Shown: in pieces, positions 1 through 9,185 of the stretch
Layout of the letters: each line of letters begins with the position of its first letter
Numbering within the stretch: the stretch's first letter is position 1
NCBI GenBank assembly: GCA_027365345.1
Contig: DAHXNO010000172.1
Span: forward strand, 1-63,462
DNA: 63,462 nucleotides
Direction of reading: 5' to 3'
Source of the DNA: Granulicella sp.
GTDB lineage: Bacteria; Acidobacteriota; Terriglobia; Terriglobales; Acidobacteriaceae
Position numbers and translations under genes: made by a program
Notes under the pieces: model-generated
Told to the model about the DNA's origin: nothing
Databases searched by the model: none
The model's input: the letters and a program-made list of their open reading frames with translations, nothing else

Positions 1-329
1 TTCACATTCTGTATTTCGTCCAGAAGATAGAATTCAGAAGGTCCATACTCTGTGTGAAACACTTCATCAAGTTTTTCAAAATCACCCGATTCAAAATTAA
101 TAAGCCTGGTATCCTCAAAATTAAGATAATAATAATTCGGAAGTTCCAGAGACTGGACCCGCCGCGCGCGATCAGCGTCGGCTCGCTTCGCCTCAGCCCG
201 CTTAGCCTCGGAAGTCAGATCAGAGGTGGAAAGATCTGCGCCGGAGGGCACGTCTCGTTTCGACTCGGTCCTGCGCTCAGCCTCTGCCTGCTGCTCTTCA
301 GTGACCTTTGATTCCCAACCTTTGGACAT
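1..329 (-). pseudogene. Chimeric fragment of an AAA_14-type ATPase, cut by the window edge
   Basis: Read on the minus strand, an open frame starts at an ATG (329-327) and runs off the left edge without a stop (about 109 codons). Its last 55 or so residues contain YYYLNFEDTRL, then DFEKLDEVFH, then FYLLDEIQNV. This is the middle of the AAA_14 ATPase core (often paired with DUF4143), including the Walker B motif. The Walker A loop that should precede it is missing. In its place is a charged, Ala/Glu/Arg-rich stretch starting MSKGWESKV, which I recall as the start of an unrelated small acidobacterial protein. GC content drops sharply where the ATPase part begins (near base 165). I infer an in-frame fusion of two gene pieces. 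The family assignment rests on motif memory only. Confidence 0.5.
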
Positions 330-546
330 TCCTAAATTTTACGCCTAATCCAGCTTCAAGAGGCTTTACCCCTCCTACAGCCGGAATCTGTCCTGGAAAC
401 GAGCCACGCAAAACCGTTCGCCAGAGATGGACCACCGTAGCGCTGGAACTGCGGTCGCACGGAAAGCTTCGCCCGAGTCCACCGATCCATAGCGGAGCCC
501 CGGCTGGCTTGCCATGCTTTCCGCGCACACTCGCTCCGGAATCGTT

Positions 547-1284
547 CTAGCGCCGTCCGAAGCGGTACAGAACACCGACATTGACACCTATATTGTTCTG
601 AAGACTGGATCCGGTCGGACCGATAAAGGTAGTTCCAACCCAGGTCGGAGTAACCCGCAGAGCCCAATTGGGAGCCAGATTGTAGTCCAGGCTAACCCCG
701 CCGGAGAAGGCCGGGCGCTGGTTGCTCTGCCAAAGGCCCAAAAGAGTCGCGGGGATACCTTTGCTGCCGCCACTGAAGACCCCCCAGGCATCTCCCCCGA
801 GCGCCTGAACGCTCACAGCGTACCTCTCCTGAGCGTAGAAGCGGTAGCTTACCCCACCCATAAAGGTGTACTCGTTGATCTGGGGCCGGTAAACGCCGTA
901 AGGGTTTCCAATGCCCGTATAGGCGCGAGCGTTGCCGAACGAGCCGCGAGAGTCGCCCACCAAGGCCAGTTTCCGGCTTAAATAATAGTTAAATGCAGCA
1001 GCCCACGTAACCTGATTGCTTTTCTGAAGATACTCACCGTTGCGGAAGCGAAGAAAGCCACCCCCGCCGATAATCTCATAGCGATAGGAGTATGTCTGCA
1101 CCGTGGTGCGGCGAATGAGCTCAAGTCGAGTCGCGTTCGTCTCGTGACGGACGTAACTCTCCTGTTTCTTCTTCTTCTTCCGGGTTTGAGTCTGGGCTGT
1201 CGCCGGAACAAACGCTCCAGCCAGCAGACAGGCTGCCACACTCGATAGAACCAACTTTACTGTCAATCTCCGCACATCAAACAT
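547..1284 (-). CDS. Outer-membrane beta-barrel protein
   Basis: 245 residues. A signal peptide (about residues 1-30, ending near PATAQ) is followed by a basic KKKKKQ stretch and then alternating aromatic/polar strands rich in Gly, Tyr and Phe, for example GGGFLRFRNGEYLQ and GGVSYRFYAQ. The C-terminus, GVLYRFGRR, ends in a beta strand with a near-terminal Phe, typical of barrels inserted by the BAM complex. An AGGAG lies 10 bases before the ATG, which supports this start. It probably belongs to the OmpW/OprF-like porin fold with about eight strands. The substrate is unknown. It has no operon partner: the next minus-strand gene starts further right after a 277-base gap. Confidence 0.7.
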   Translation of the reverse strand: MFDVRRLTVKLVLSSVAACLLAGAFVPATAQTQTRKKKKKQESYVRHETNATRLELIRRTTVQTYSYRYEIIGGGGFLRFRNGEYLQKSNQVTWAAAFNYYLSRKLALVGDSRGSFGNARAYTGIGNPYGVYRPQINEYTFMGGVSYRFYAQERYAVSVQALGGDAWGVFSGGSKGIPATLLGLWQSNQRPAFSGGVSLDYNLAPNWALRVTPTWVGTTFIGPTGSSLQNNIGVNVGVLYRFGRR

Positions 1285-1561
1285 CGAATCTTAACTCCTG
1301 AAGATCCACTGCTAGGCCCGAGTCCCCACCTCACTGTCCCCAACAAGCGCTGCTTGCCGATTGGGACGATGCGGACAATCTTTGGCCGCCGGGGTGCTAG
1401 GCATGCATCCATTCATTAGAACATCGCGGGCTGTTTGCACCTATATGCCATTAGAACATCTCAGGCCCCCCGGAGGGAGCCAGCCGTGGATGCCGCCCTG
1501 AGGACGCGCTCAACCAGCAGTCCGCTTTGCCCCAGGACCCCTGCACTGCCAGCCCATAACC

Positions 1562-2803
1562 CTACGGAAGAACGTAGGTCACCCCGGTAATGAACTGGAA
1601 GGAGTTCTTCTGGTAGTACTGCGCCGGATCGTTGAGGAAGCCGTCATCCACTGAAACCGTCGCGCTAAGCCGCTTGAAGACTGGCATGGTGAGCGCCGCA
1701 GTCAGGTTGGCCGAATAATCGGCCAGGATATTCCACGCAGGCAGAAGACTAAGCGACTCAGTGAACAGAACCTTGTGCGGCAGGTGACGGGTGTAAGCCT
1801 CAGACAACGTCGATCCAATGATGTTCACCGACGGAGTGGTTGAGATCACTCCGTTGCTGATAGAGGAGAAATATTGCTGCTCCTCATATTGCATGTCCGC
1901 GTTGAAATCGAGCTCCTGCTTGGCGTTCTTTACAGCCGTGTAACCGACCCCGCCGCCATAGATCTGCTGTAGCTCCAGACCTTGTCCGAAGTTGTGGTCA
2001 AAGGAGATATGCCCCAATAGAAAGAGCCGGGGACTCACGTACTCGTCCCGCTGCAAACCCGCATGGAAGATACTGGTCACCACCACGCTGACCGGCGAGG
2101 GTGGGGTGGTGGGCGGAATGATCGGCGTGGAGAGCTTGCCGTAACTTTCATTGATGTTGACCAGCGTCCGATTGGTCGGATCCATCCACGGAACCCCTGG
2201 AATGGCTCGAACCAGTGCCGCGCTGGCGTTCATGGTGGTGCCACTGGTCGTGGACCGCTCCACGCTGGCGCCGCCAGTAAGGGTGCCCGTCCATGCGCTG
2301 AAGATACCCGGCTGCCGGCCAATCGTCTTGTCAAACGAGGCACGATCGATCACATAGTTCACCTGGCTGGCTGGAACAACTGCCGGAGCCTGCCCCTGTG
2401 CCGGCGTCAGCTTCACATTGCCGCCGGCTACTTCAATAGACCCTTCCGGAACCGCCTGCTTTTTGACAATCACCCCTTTGCGGAGAAGAGCGAATTGACC
2501 GCCCGAACTCAAGCTCTTGATCTTTTCGATGGAGATCGTCACCTTGCCCGCCATATCACTATCGAAGACAACATTTCCAGCGGTCACGCTCTCCAGCTTG
2601 CCGGTGAGACGGTCGCCATTCGCAAAGGTCAGAACATCGGATGGACTTGTGGCCGCAGCCTTCGCCGTGGTCTTGGTTGCCGGCTTCGCCGGAGCTTGAG
2701 CCAGCACCAAATGAGCCACAAGCAAGGGCTGGAGAAGAAAAAGCTGGGGCAACGATCTTCGCAAAGGATGTTCCTTAGAAACCTGGAGTGGGAAACGGGT
2801 CAC
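1562..2803 (-). CDS. DUF481-family outer-membrane protein
   Basis: Up to 413 residues. After a signal peptide ending near LVLAQA comes the pattern DVLTFANGDRLTGKLESV, followed by a segment (TISIEKIKSLSS) seen at the N-terminus of DUF481 proteins. The rest is an outer-membrane barrel of about 240 residues, including YEEQQYFSS. The family includes the salt-stress protein YdiY; its function is poorly known. The first possible start is a GTG at 2803 without a ribosome site. A TTG at 2764, preceded by AAGGAA at 7 bases and leading straight into the signal peptide, is an attractive alternative. It is divergent from the gene at 3006. Confidence 0.75.
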   Translation of the reverse strand: MTRFPLQVSKEHPLRRSLPQLFLLQPLLVAHLVLAQAPAKPATKTTAKAAATSPSDVLTFANGDRLTGKLESVTAGNVVFDSDMAGKVTISIEKIKSLSSGGQFALLRKGVIVKKQAVPEGSIEVAGGNVKLTPAQGQAPAVVPASQVNYVIDRASFDKTIGRQPGIFSAWTGTLTGGASVERSTTSGTTMNASAALVRAIPGVPWMDPTNRTLVNINESYGKLSTPIIPPTTPPSPVSVVVTSIFHAGLQRDEYVSPRLFLLGHISFDHNFGQGLELQQIYGGGVGYTAVKNAKQELDFNADMQYEEQQYFSSISNGVISTTPSVNIIGSTLSEAYTRHLPHKVLFTESLSLLPAWNILADYSANLTAALTMPVFKRLSATVSVDDGFLNDPAQYYQKNSFQFITGVTYVLP

Positions 2804-3005
2804 GAGCAGGCCGCCGGACAGATCGATCGAACAGGCAAGAGGCCCGGCGAAGGAAAAGAGTACATTCGTAGAGGTTCGTGATCAAGGATACCGGGTGGGA
2901 CGTCCCAATAGTATAAATCAAAAGCACAAAGGGCCCCGCGACGCCAGACCCACGGTGATTCCAGGCTTGCCTCATGCAACATCCAGCGTCTACCCTGAAA
3001 GGGTC

Positions 3006-3452
3006 ATGTATGAAGATTTTATAGCGACCGACCGCTGGACCGCAGAAAAGTTGCACTGCGTATGGAAGGGCACCGTAGTAGCCATTGCCACCCGCCACGC
3101 AGATGCCACAGACATACGCTTTGCCGTAAATGGAAAACCGCTCTGGATCGCTATGCCGAACCAAGCCTGGGTGGAACAGAAGCGCTCCAGTGGCAAGGTG
3201 ATTACGGACTACCTGGCCGCGCAAGCCGCTGGCCGATACCTGAAACAGGCCATTGAGAGCGGGTATGACAACGGCCGTGAAATGTATACCATGAGCGTCG
3301 ATGAGGTGCTGCGTCAGGTGGCCGCCGTGATGGAAGAGGCCGGCCATACCTCCAATCTTCCATCTCTGCCGGTCGTCGGGGGCAAAACGAATCCCGAAGA
3401 GTTCGACTCCAAACTGCCTGGCGAGCCACAGGCGCTTGCCCAGACCCTTTAA
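3006..3452 (+). CDS. Conserved hypothetical protein, 148 residues
   Basis: I do not recognise this gene. The start chosen is the ATG at 3006, preceded by GAAAGG; a longer frame from 2895 lacks a ribosome site. The protein begins MYEDFIATDRW and has a compact, mixed alpha/beta composition with no signal peptide or membrane segment. Its middle (KVITDYLAAQAAGRYLKQAI) looks helical and the C-terminal 30 residues are Pro/Gly-rich and probably disordered. The lactonase-family gene follows 58 bases later on the same strand, so the two could be cotranscribed. Confidence 0.5.
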   Translation: MYEDFIATDRWTAEKLHCVWKGTVVAIATRHADATDIRFAVNGKPLWIAMPNQAWVEQKRSSGKVITDYLAAQAAGRYLKQAIESGYDNGREMYTMSVDEVLRQVAAVMEEAGHTSNLPSLPVVGGKTNPEEFDSKLPGEPQALAQTL

Positions 3453-3510
3453 TCCAAGCTCCGCTTCCTGGCCAAGCTCTGCCCGGAGACTCTCAGGAGG
3501 TACAGACCGG

Positions 3511-4686
3511 ATGCAATCTCGATCCACGCGACGGCAGATCCTGCGTTCCTTTCCTCCTCTTCCCTTCGCTCTGCGGGCCATGGCGCAATCCGTAGCCAGC
3601 CCCATCCCGGCAGTTCCGCGATGGATTCTGATAGGTTCAGAAACCACCAAGGGAATCTTTCGAGCAACCTGGGACCCCGAACTCGGAGAACTGCAATCCA
3701 TTCAGGCAGTGGCGGTTACTGATCATCCCACTTACCTGGCCCTGCACCCCCGGTTCCCCATTCTGTATGCCGTCAATGAGGTTCCCTCGGGCGATGGTGC
3801 GCTGTGCAGCTTCCATTTGGACCCAACAAATGCGGCCCTGACCCCATTGGCCAGGGTGAGCAGTGACGGGAATGCACCTTGCTTTGTCTCCGTGGACCAG
3901 ACAGGGCAACTTGCATTTGTCGCCAACTACGGCGGCGGCAGCTTTGCCGCCTTCCGCCTGGACGATGAGGGAGCGATGCGCAACGCCGCATTCTTCACCT
4001 GCGAAAAGAATCCTGCCTGCGCTCTTCCAGGGCAGAACCCGGACCGCCAGGACCAGGCCCACCTCCACTCGGCGACCGTCTCACCCGATAACCGCTTTGT
4101 GCTCGTCTGTAACCTGGGCGAAGACGCCATTGAGATATTCCCCATCCATCCCAGCGCGCCTCAACCCATCGAGGCCCCGGTGCGGGTCGCCACCCGGACA
4201 GGTTCGGGCCCGCGGCACCTTGCCTTCCATCCCAATGGATTGTGGCTCTACTGCATCCATGAGTTGGATTGCACCATCGACCTGTACGACTGGAACGTCA
4301 GCAATGGCGTACCCGCCCCGGTGCTGCGCAAGGATAGTTCCATCTCCACCCTGGCCTCACCGGCTGCCCTGCCAGGGAGCACGGCCTGCGAGATCTCCGT
4401 CAGCCCGGATGGCCGATTTGTTTACGCCAATACCCGTGGCGAGAACTCGCTGGTGGTGTACCGCGTGAATGCATCCACAGGTCTGCTCACCGAAGCGCAG
4501 CGCGTCTTCACCGGTGGTGGCGTCACGCGGTACTTCACCTTTGATCCGTCGCGACGCTGGCTGCTGTGCGCCAATCAAGGCACATCCACAGTGACCGTCT
4601 TCGCCCATGATCCATCCACCGGACGCTTGGCGAACGCACCCAAAGCCTTCGTCGTCGACCATCCGATGTTTCTTCAGTTCATTTAG
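3511..4686 (+). CDS. Lactonase-family seven-bladed beta-propeller, probably Tat-exported
   Basis: 391 residues. The start at 3511 is fixed by AGGAGG ten bases upstream (3495-3500); a longer frame from 3436 is not needed. The N-terminus STRRQILRS followed by a weakly hydrophobic stretch and AMAQ matches a twin-arginine signal. The body has the repeated blade pattern of the YbhE/6-phosphogluconolactonase-like family: GIFRATWDPELGEL, HPTYLALHP, HLHSATVSPDNRFVLVCNLG, GPRHLAFHPNGLW, TACEISVSPDGRFVYANTRG. The cytosolic relative Pgl hydrolyses 6-phosphogluconolactone. Exported members act on other lactones or are uncharacterised, so the substrate is open. A small gene follows 16 bases downstream. 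Confidence 0.8.
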   Translation: MQSRSTRRQILRSFPPLPFALRAMAQSVASPIPAVPRWILIGSETTKGIFRATWDPELGELQSIQAVAVTDHPTYLALHPRFPILYAVNEVPSGDGALCSFHLDPTNAALTPLARVSSDGNAPCFVSVDQTGQLAFVANYGGGSFAAFRLDDEGAMRNAAFFTCEKNPACALPGQNPDRQDQAHLHSATVSPDNRFVLVCNLGEDAIEIFPIHPSAPQPIEAPVRVATRTGSGPRHLAFHPNGLWLYCIHELDCTIDLYDWNVSNGVPAPVLRKDSSISTLASPAALPGSTACEISVSPDGRFVYANTRGENSLVVYRVNASTGLLTEAQRVFTGGGVTRYFTFDPSRRWLLCANQGTSTVTVFAHDPSTGRLANAPKAFVVDHPMFLQFI

Positions 4687-4702
4687 ACCGCCCAAGGACC
4701 CA

Positions 4703-4963
4703 ATGTTCGAACGCAGAGTGCTCGTCGAGTATGGGACAGGGGAAGACAACCTGACGCCATGCCCTATCCATTGGCTGGACAACTTCGCCATGCGCAACTT
4801 CACCAACGATGCCGTCTTTGACGACACGCTGCCGGCTGCCGATGGCGTGCTGGAGATTGGCAACCGCGTTCCCCTGGAGCGGCTCTCCGCCGCCATGGAG
4901 GATTGGTTCCGCAAGAAGGGTTATCTGCAGCCGACAGACGCGCTGCGTATCCAGTTCAAGTAA
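4703..4963 (+). CDS. Small hypothetical protein, 86 residues
   Basis: I do not recognise the family. An ATG at 4703 follows the lactonase stop by 16 bases, so it is likely in the same transcript. The product begins MFERRVLVEYGTGED and ends QPTDALRIQFK. It has no signal peptide or membrane segment and a moderately acidic, foldable composition (AMEDWFRKKGYLQ). Support is limited to codon-like composition, tight spacing and an uninterrupted frame. Confidence 0.45.
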   Translation: MFERRVLVEYGTGEDNLTPCPIHWLDNFAMRNFTNDAVFDDTLPAADGVLEIGNRVPLERLSAAMEDWFRKKGYLQPTDALRIQFK

Positions 4964-4988
4964 ATCGGGCCCGCAGGCCATCCCGCAA

Positions 4989-5099
4989 AATCTGCTACTT
5001 GCGCGCAATCGCGCAAACTACCGGACCGGGATTGGCCCGAACCCTGGAACCCCAAGAGAGCCGCATGTACCCGTAAAGATAGGCTGTGTCCGGAGTCCT
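4989..5099. repeat. Diverged intergenic repeat, copy 1 of 2
   Basis: About 110 bases that align over their whole length with 7835-7937. Shared blocks are CTGCTAC-TGCGC, ATCGC-CA, GATTGG, TACCCGTAAA-ATA and TGTG-GGAGT-CT. Both copies lie just beyond the stop codon of a minus-strand gene (here 30 bases past the GH3 stop) in the same orientation. No long inverted repeat was seen inside. Confidence 0.6.
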
Positions 5100-5128
5100 G
5101 ATTACTACTCGTCTGCCTGGGAAGGCTC

Positions 5129-7231
5129 TTACGGCATCGTGATCGTGCTCTTCAGCGGCGTGTTCGCTGACGAATCACCGACCATCACCTGAAACTCGCC
5201 CGGCGCAACCTCCCACGCATGCGATTTCACTGACCAGTAGGAAAACGAAGGCACGCCGAGTTTCAGCTCCACACTCTTCGTTTCGCCTGGATTCAGCGTG
5301 ATTTTGCGGAAGCCTTCTAACTGAATTGGCGGCTCGTTGCCTTCGGCAATCTTCGGGAAACCCAGATAAAGCTGAGCCACTTCAGCGCCCGCTGCCTTAC
5401 CGGTGTTCGTCACCTTGAAGCTGACGGTTGCGTCATGGCTGCCCGCCGCGTGCTTCACCGTCAGACCCTGAAAGCTGAATGTTGTGTACGACAGCCCGAA
5501 GCCAAACGGGAACAGCGGCGCTTCGTGGTTCGCCATGTATCCGCGATAACCCACATCCAGCCCCTCGGTGTAGCGCACCGTTCCGTCCATACCCGGATAC
5601 TGCTCGGGATTCTTTGCCAGCGTCTGATCGAGGCTCGCCGGAAATGTGATCGGCAGCTTGCCGGAAGGGTCCACCTTGCCCGTGAGCACGTCTGCCACGG
5701 CGTCGCCATCTTCTTCGCCGGGATACCAGGCCTCGAGCACTGCCGGCGTCTCATCGATCCACGGCATCAGAACCGCCGAACCGCTCTTCACCACCACAAT
5801 TGTTTTGGGATTGGCTTGGGCAACCGCTTGAATCAGCTTGTCCTGTCCCTCGGGCAAGGTGATCGGGTGATCGCGTCCTTCGGTATTCTCGTCGCCCACC
5901 ATCACAATCACAATCTGCGCGCGCTTTGCGGCCGCCACGGCGGCGTCCACATCGCTGCCATCCAGCACCGTAATGCGGCCCTCTATCGCGGCTTGCAGGC
6001 CATCGTAAGGCGTAATCGTGTACAGCGGAATCACATGCGAACTTCCGCCTCCGCCGCTATCGGGCCGTACCGCGTAAGGACCGATGAGCGCGATCGAACG
6101 GTACTCTCCGATTCCCAGCGGCAAAAGGTTGCCGTCGTTCTTCAGCAGCACAATCCCCTCGTCGGCAATCGTGCGCGCTACCTCGCCGTGCGCGAATGCC
6201 GGAATCGGTGTAATCGCCGGCGCCGGGCCCCATGTGCCAAACTGCATCATCTTCGCGAATCGGCGCACCAGCTTGTCGTCGATCACGGACATCGGTACCT
6301 GGCCCGATTCAACCGCCTGCTTCAAAGCATCGTTGAAGTACCGGCCCGTAGGCATCTCCAGATCGAGGCCCGCCAGCGCACTGGGCACGGTGCTGTGCGT
6401 CGCTCCCCAGTCTGACATCACAAAGCCGTCATACTTCCACTCCTTCTTCAGCGTATCCTCCAGCAGCGGAGTGTTTTCGCAGTTAAACGCCCCGTTCACC
6501 TTGTTGTAAGCGCACATCACGGACGCCGAATGTCCTTCCAGCACCGCAGCTTTGAAGGCAGGCATGTAGAGTTCCCTTAATGCCCGCTCGCCCACAATTT
6601 CATCCACATTGAACCGATTCGACTCCTGGTTATTGGCGATATAGTGCTTCACGGTGGCCATAATGCCCGTACTCTGAATGCCTTCGATATTCGCCACCGC
6701 CATCCGCGCATCCAGATAAGGATCTTCGCCCAAGCCCTCAAAGGTGCGTCCGTTCTGAGGAATGCGCGCGATATTCACGTCTGGCCCTTCCAGCAGAGTA
6801 TTGCCCGTCGACCGCGTCTCCTCGCCGGCAATCTTGCCGTACTCATAAGCCATGCTCGGATTCCACGTGGCGGCCAGCAGCAGCGGTGAAGGCAAAGCCG
6901 TAGCTCGCTTCTGGGGGCCAGCGCCGCCAGGCCCCACTCCGGCCGGGCCATTGGTCATCTGCAGCGGAGGAATCCCCAACCGCGGTACCCCGGGAATATA
7001 GCGATAGAGTGTCGGCGTTTGGATTCCATGCAACTCGGTGATCTTTTCATCCAGAGTCATTTTGGCCACCACGGCCCTGGCCCGTTGAACAGCCTGCGCA
7101 TAGTTCATCGCCGCCTGCTGTGCTCCAGCCGGAGCCGCGCCCAAGGCGGCGAGTAGCATCGCCGGCAACAGAGAAGAAAACAGCAAAAGGAAAATTCGTA
7201 ACTTCGAGCAGCAGGAAGAATCTGTATTCAT
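5129..7231 (-). CDS. Glycoside hydrolase family 3 beta-glucosidase, secreted
   Basis: 700 residues. A signal peptide (residues about 10-38, ending GAQQA) is followed by the GH3 N-terminal TIM barrel, the C-terminal alpha/beta sandwich and a fibronectin-III-like tail. Recognisable landmarks are MTNGPAGVG (92-100), the substrate-contacting KHYIANNQE (195-203), and GFVMSDWGATHS with the catalytic nucleophile at D274. The start ATG has AAAGG at 9 bases. The family cleaves terminal non-reducing beta-D-glucosyl (or xylosyl) residues. Together with the neighbouring propeller and the GH27 enzyme at 16.4 kb it suggests polysaccharide scavenging; exact specificity cannot be read from the sequence. Confidence 0.92.
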   Translation of the reverse strand: MNTDSSCCSKLRIFLLLFSSLLPAMLLAALGAAPAGAQQAAMNYAQAVQRARAVVAKMTLDEKITELHGIQTPTLYRYIPGVPRLGIPPLQMTNGPAGVGPGGAGPQKRATALPSPLLLAATWNPSMAYEYGKIAGEETRSTGNTLLEGPDVNIARIPQNGRTFEGLGEDPYLDARMAVANIEGIQSTGIMATVKHYIANNQESNRFNVDEIVGERALRELYMPAFKAAVLEGHSASVMCAYNKVNGAFNCENTPLLEDTLKKEWKYDGFVMSDWGATHSTVPSALAGLDLEMPTGRYFNDALKQAVESGQVPMSVIDDKLVRRFAKMMQFGTWGPAPAITPIPAFAHGEVARTIADEGIVLLKNDGNLLPLGIGEYRSIALIGPYAVRPDSGGGGSSHVIPLYTITPYDGLQAAIEGRITVLDGSDVDAAVAAAKRAQIVIVMVGDENTEGRDHPITLPEGQDKLIQAVAQANPKTIVVVKSGSAVLMPWIDETPAVLEAWYPGEEDGDAVADVLTGKVDPSGKLPITFPASLDQTLAKNPEQYPGMDGTVRYTEGLDVGYRGYMANHEAPLFPFGFGLSYTTFSFQGLTVKHAAGSHDATVSFKVTNTGKAAGAEVAQLYLGFPKIAEGNEPPIQLEGFRKITLNPGETKSVELKLGVPSFSYWSVKSHAWEVAPGEFQVMVGDSSANTPLKSTITMP

Positions 7232-7439
7232 CGGCGGAACCTTTCCAGGAAATTCAGCGGAATTTTACTGTTCACATCCCTCCCCCGTCAGCAACATTCT
7301 TTTCCACTGGAAAAATAGGGCCTTTTCTCGAAGTGCTTCAGACCGTGGGCGCCCTCGTGACCCGCACCCAGTGTTTCCGTCTGTCGCAAGCGTTAGCCGT
7401 CTCGGATCTCCAGATAGACAAGTGCGCCGTTTCAGGCCG

Positions 7440-7683
7440 TACCGTCCAACTGGGCGGAGAATTCCATGCGGCCGAACTGCTCTTGGATGGTGGGGCTGTC
7501 TGCACATCGGCAGCAAAGAAGCGGTCCCAATCACCGCCGCCATCCTCTCGATCGTCGAAACCTGCCGCAAGCTCGGCGGGCCATCTGCAAGCGTCTGGCC
7601 GAGGTGCTGCCCGGCATGGCTAACCGCTCCATCCCATGCAGGCCCTGGCCTAGCTCACTCCTGCGGCCTGCGTCACCCGCTGA
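7440..7683 (+). pseudogene. Relic of an IS66-family transposase C-terminus
   Basis: Three reading frames together spell the C-terminal third of an IS66 transposase. SNWAENSMRP (7445-7474) contains the final acidic residue of the DDE triad in its usual setting. It is followed, after a frame change, by ALGWW then LHIGSKEA, then ITAAILSIVETCRKLG. After another frame change comes LAEVLPGMANRS, and finally ALA-stop-LTPAA, ending at the TGA at 7681-7683. Intact family members read roughly NSMRP-ALGRKNWLHIGSKEA in one frame. At least three frame or stop lesions make this an old remnant. No terminal inverted repeats could be placed. Confidence 0.7.
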
Positions 7684-7834
7684 CCATCCTCTATGCGCAA
7701 GCAAAAGCGCCTATGGATCGCCGCAATGCCCGGCGAGTGATTGCGGTCAGCCCCACGGCTAGCTGGCCGTTCTTGCTCGCAACCAACATCGGACAGGTTT
7801 GGGTCCGCAACAATCCCCCTGAACCATCCTCCAA

Positions 7835-7937
7835 CATCTGCTACGTGCGCTCGATCGCACAGAACTACCATACAGAGATTGGTCTGAGCCCAAAGCCCCA
7901 AATTTACCCGTAAAAATACGCTTGTGTCAGGAGTTCT
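7835..7937. repeat. Diverged intergenic repeat, copy 2 of 2
   Basis: This is the partner of 4989-5099, about 103 bases in the same orientation. It ends directly against the stop codon of the alcohol dehydrogenase gene (7938). It also lies 150 bases right of the IS66 relic, so a link to that element or a 3'-UTR role are both possible. Confidence 0.6.
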
Positions 7938-8981
7938 CTATTTCTTCAAGGTCTTGCCATCCAGGACAAAGCGATACTTCACATCCCCTTTGACCACTCG
8001 GGCATAAGCCTCCTCCAGGCGATCGTAGCCGATCAGCTCAATGTCTGAAACGATCTTCTTCTCCGCGCAGTAATCCAGCATCTCCTGCGTCTCTTTCATG
8101 CCCCCGATCATGGAGCCGGAGAGCGATCGGCGGTTCGTCACCACAGAAAACGGCCAGACCACCGGAGGATCTTCGGGCAAGCCAACCAGGCATAGCGTTC
8201 CGTCCAGCCGCAACAGGTTCAGATAAGCGTTGATGTCGTGCTGTGCGGACACACAATCCAGGATGAAGTCAAAGCTGCTTGCATGCCGGGCCATAGCCGA
8301 TGCGTCCTTGCTGATCACCACCTCATCCGCTCCAAGCCGCCGCGCATCGGCTGCCTTGCTCTCCGAAGTGGTGAACTGGACTACGTGCGCTCCCATAGCG
8401 TGCGCGAACTTCAGCCCCATGTGACCTAGACCTCCAAGCCCAACCACTCCCACCTTCTTGTTGGGTCCCACCTTCCAGTGGCGTAGAGGAGAGTAGGTAG
8501 TGATGCCCGCGCAGAGCAGCGGAGCCACCGCAGCCAGATCCAGCTCCGGCGAAATGTTGTAAACGTAGTGCTGGGGCGCTACGATGTTGTCCGAGTACCC
8601 TCCGTAGGTCATCTCGCCGGCGTAGGTCTTCGCGTTGTACGTTCCCACCATGCCCTTGGTGCAGTAGGGCTCCGCGCCCGCCTTGCAGTTCTCGCAGGTC
8701 ATGCAGGTCTCAACCGTAACTCCCACTCCCGCCAGATCGCCCGGCTTGAACCGCGTGACCTTTGATCCTACCGCAGAAACCCGGCCGACGATCTCGTGGC
8801 CTGGAACCATGGGATACATCGATTCGCCCCACTCGTCGCGGACTTGATGGATGTCCGAGTGGCAGATGCCGCAGTACTCTATCGCCACGACAACGTCCTC
8901 GGGTCCCGGTTCGCGGCGATCAAAGTGAAAAGGGGTGAGGGGCGAGGTCTTACTCTGCGCTGCATAGCCGAACGATTTCAT
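7938..8981 (-). CDS. NAD(P)-dependent zinc alcohol dehydrogenase (YahK/cinnamyl-type)
   Basis: 347 residues. It is a medium-chain dehydrogenase. The catalytic zinc site is the Cys of GICHSD (C42), the His of PGHE (H64) and C159; the structural zinc loop has C95, C98, C101 and C109. The Rossmann motif GLGGLGHMG is at 183-191 (numbering from a TTG two codons upstream). This matches the YahK/AdhC group, which reduces a wide range of aldehydes with NADPH. The ATG at 8981 is preceded by AGGAG at 11 bases; the TTG at 8987 is possible. It is a single gene. The function is secure at the family level, but the physiological aldehyde is unknown. Confidence 0.9.
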   Translation of the reverse strand: MKSFGYAAQSKTSPLTPFHFDRREPGPEDVVVAIEYCGICHSDIHQVRDEWGESMYPMVPGHEIVGRVSAVGSKVTRFKPGDLAGVGVTVETCMTCENCKAGAEPYCTKGMVGTYNAKTYAGEMTYGGYSDNIVAPQHYVYNISPELDLAAVAPLLCAGITTYSPLRHWKVGPNKKVGVVGLGGLGHMGLKFAHAMGAHVVQFTTSESKAADARRLGADEVVISKDASAMARHASSFDFILDCVSAQHDINAYLNLLRLDGTLCLVGLPEDPPVVWPFSVVTNRRSLSGSMIGGMKETQEMLDYCAEKKIVSDIELIGYDRLEEAYARVVKGDVKYRFVLDGKTLKK

Positions 8982-9185
8982 GTGCAATGATTCTCCTATT
9001 GGATGATCTACCTACAATAGATTAGACCCTGAAGAACAGAGTGGCCAGCGACGGAAAAGACGGAGCACCCGCTGCACCCTGAATGCTGCGTAAGGCTAAG
9101 GGCGATGGACCGCCGCAACTCCGCAGATAAGCCTCGTTCGCAACCCATCGAGCAAAATACGGGAGTGCGGCGCATCGGGAGCCGT

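Noticed and set aside
2063-2881. A 272-codon open frame on the plus strand
   Set aside because: It is fully antisense to the DUF481 gene, with Arg/Gly/His-rich shadow composition.
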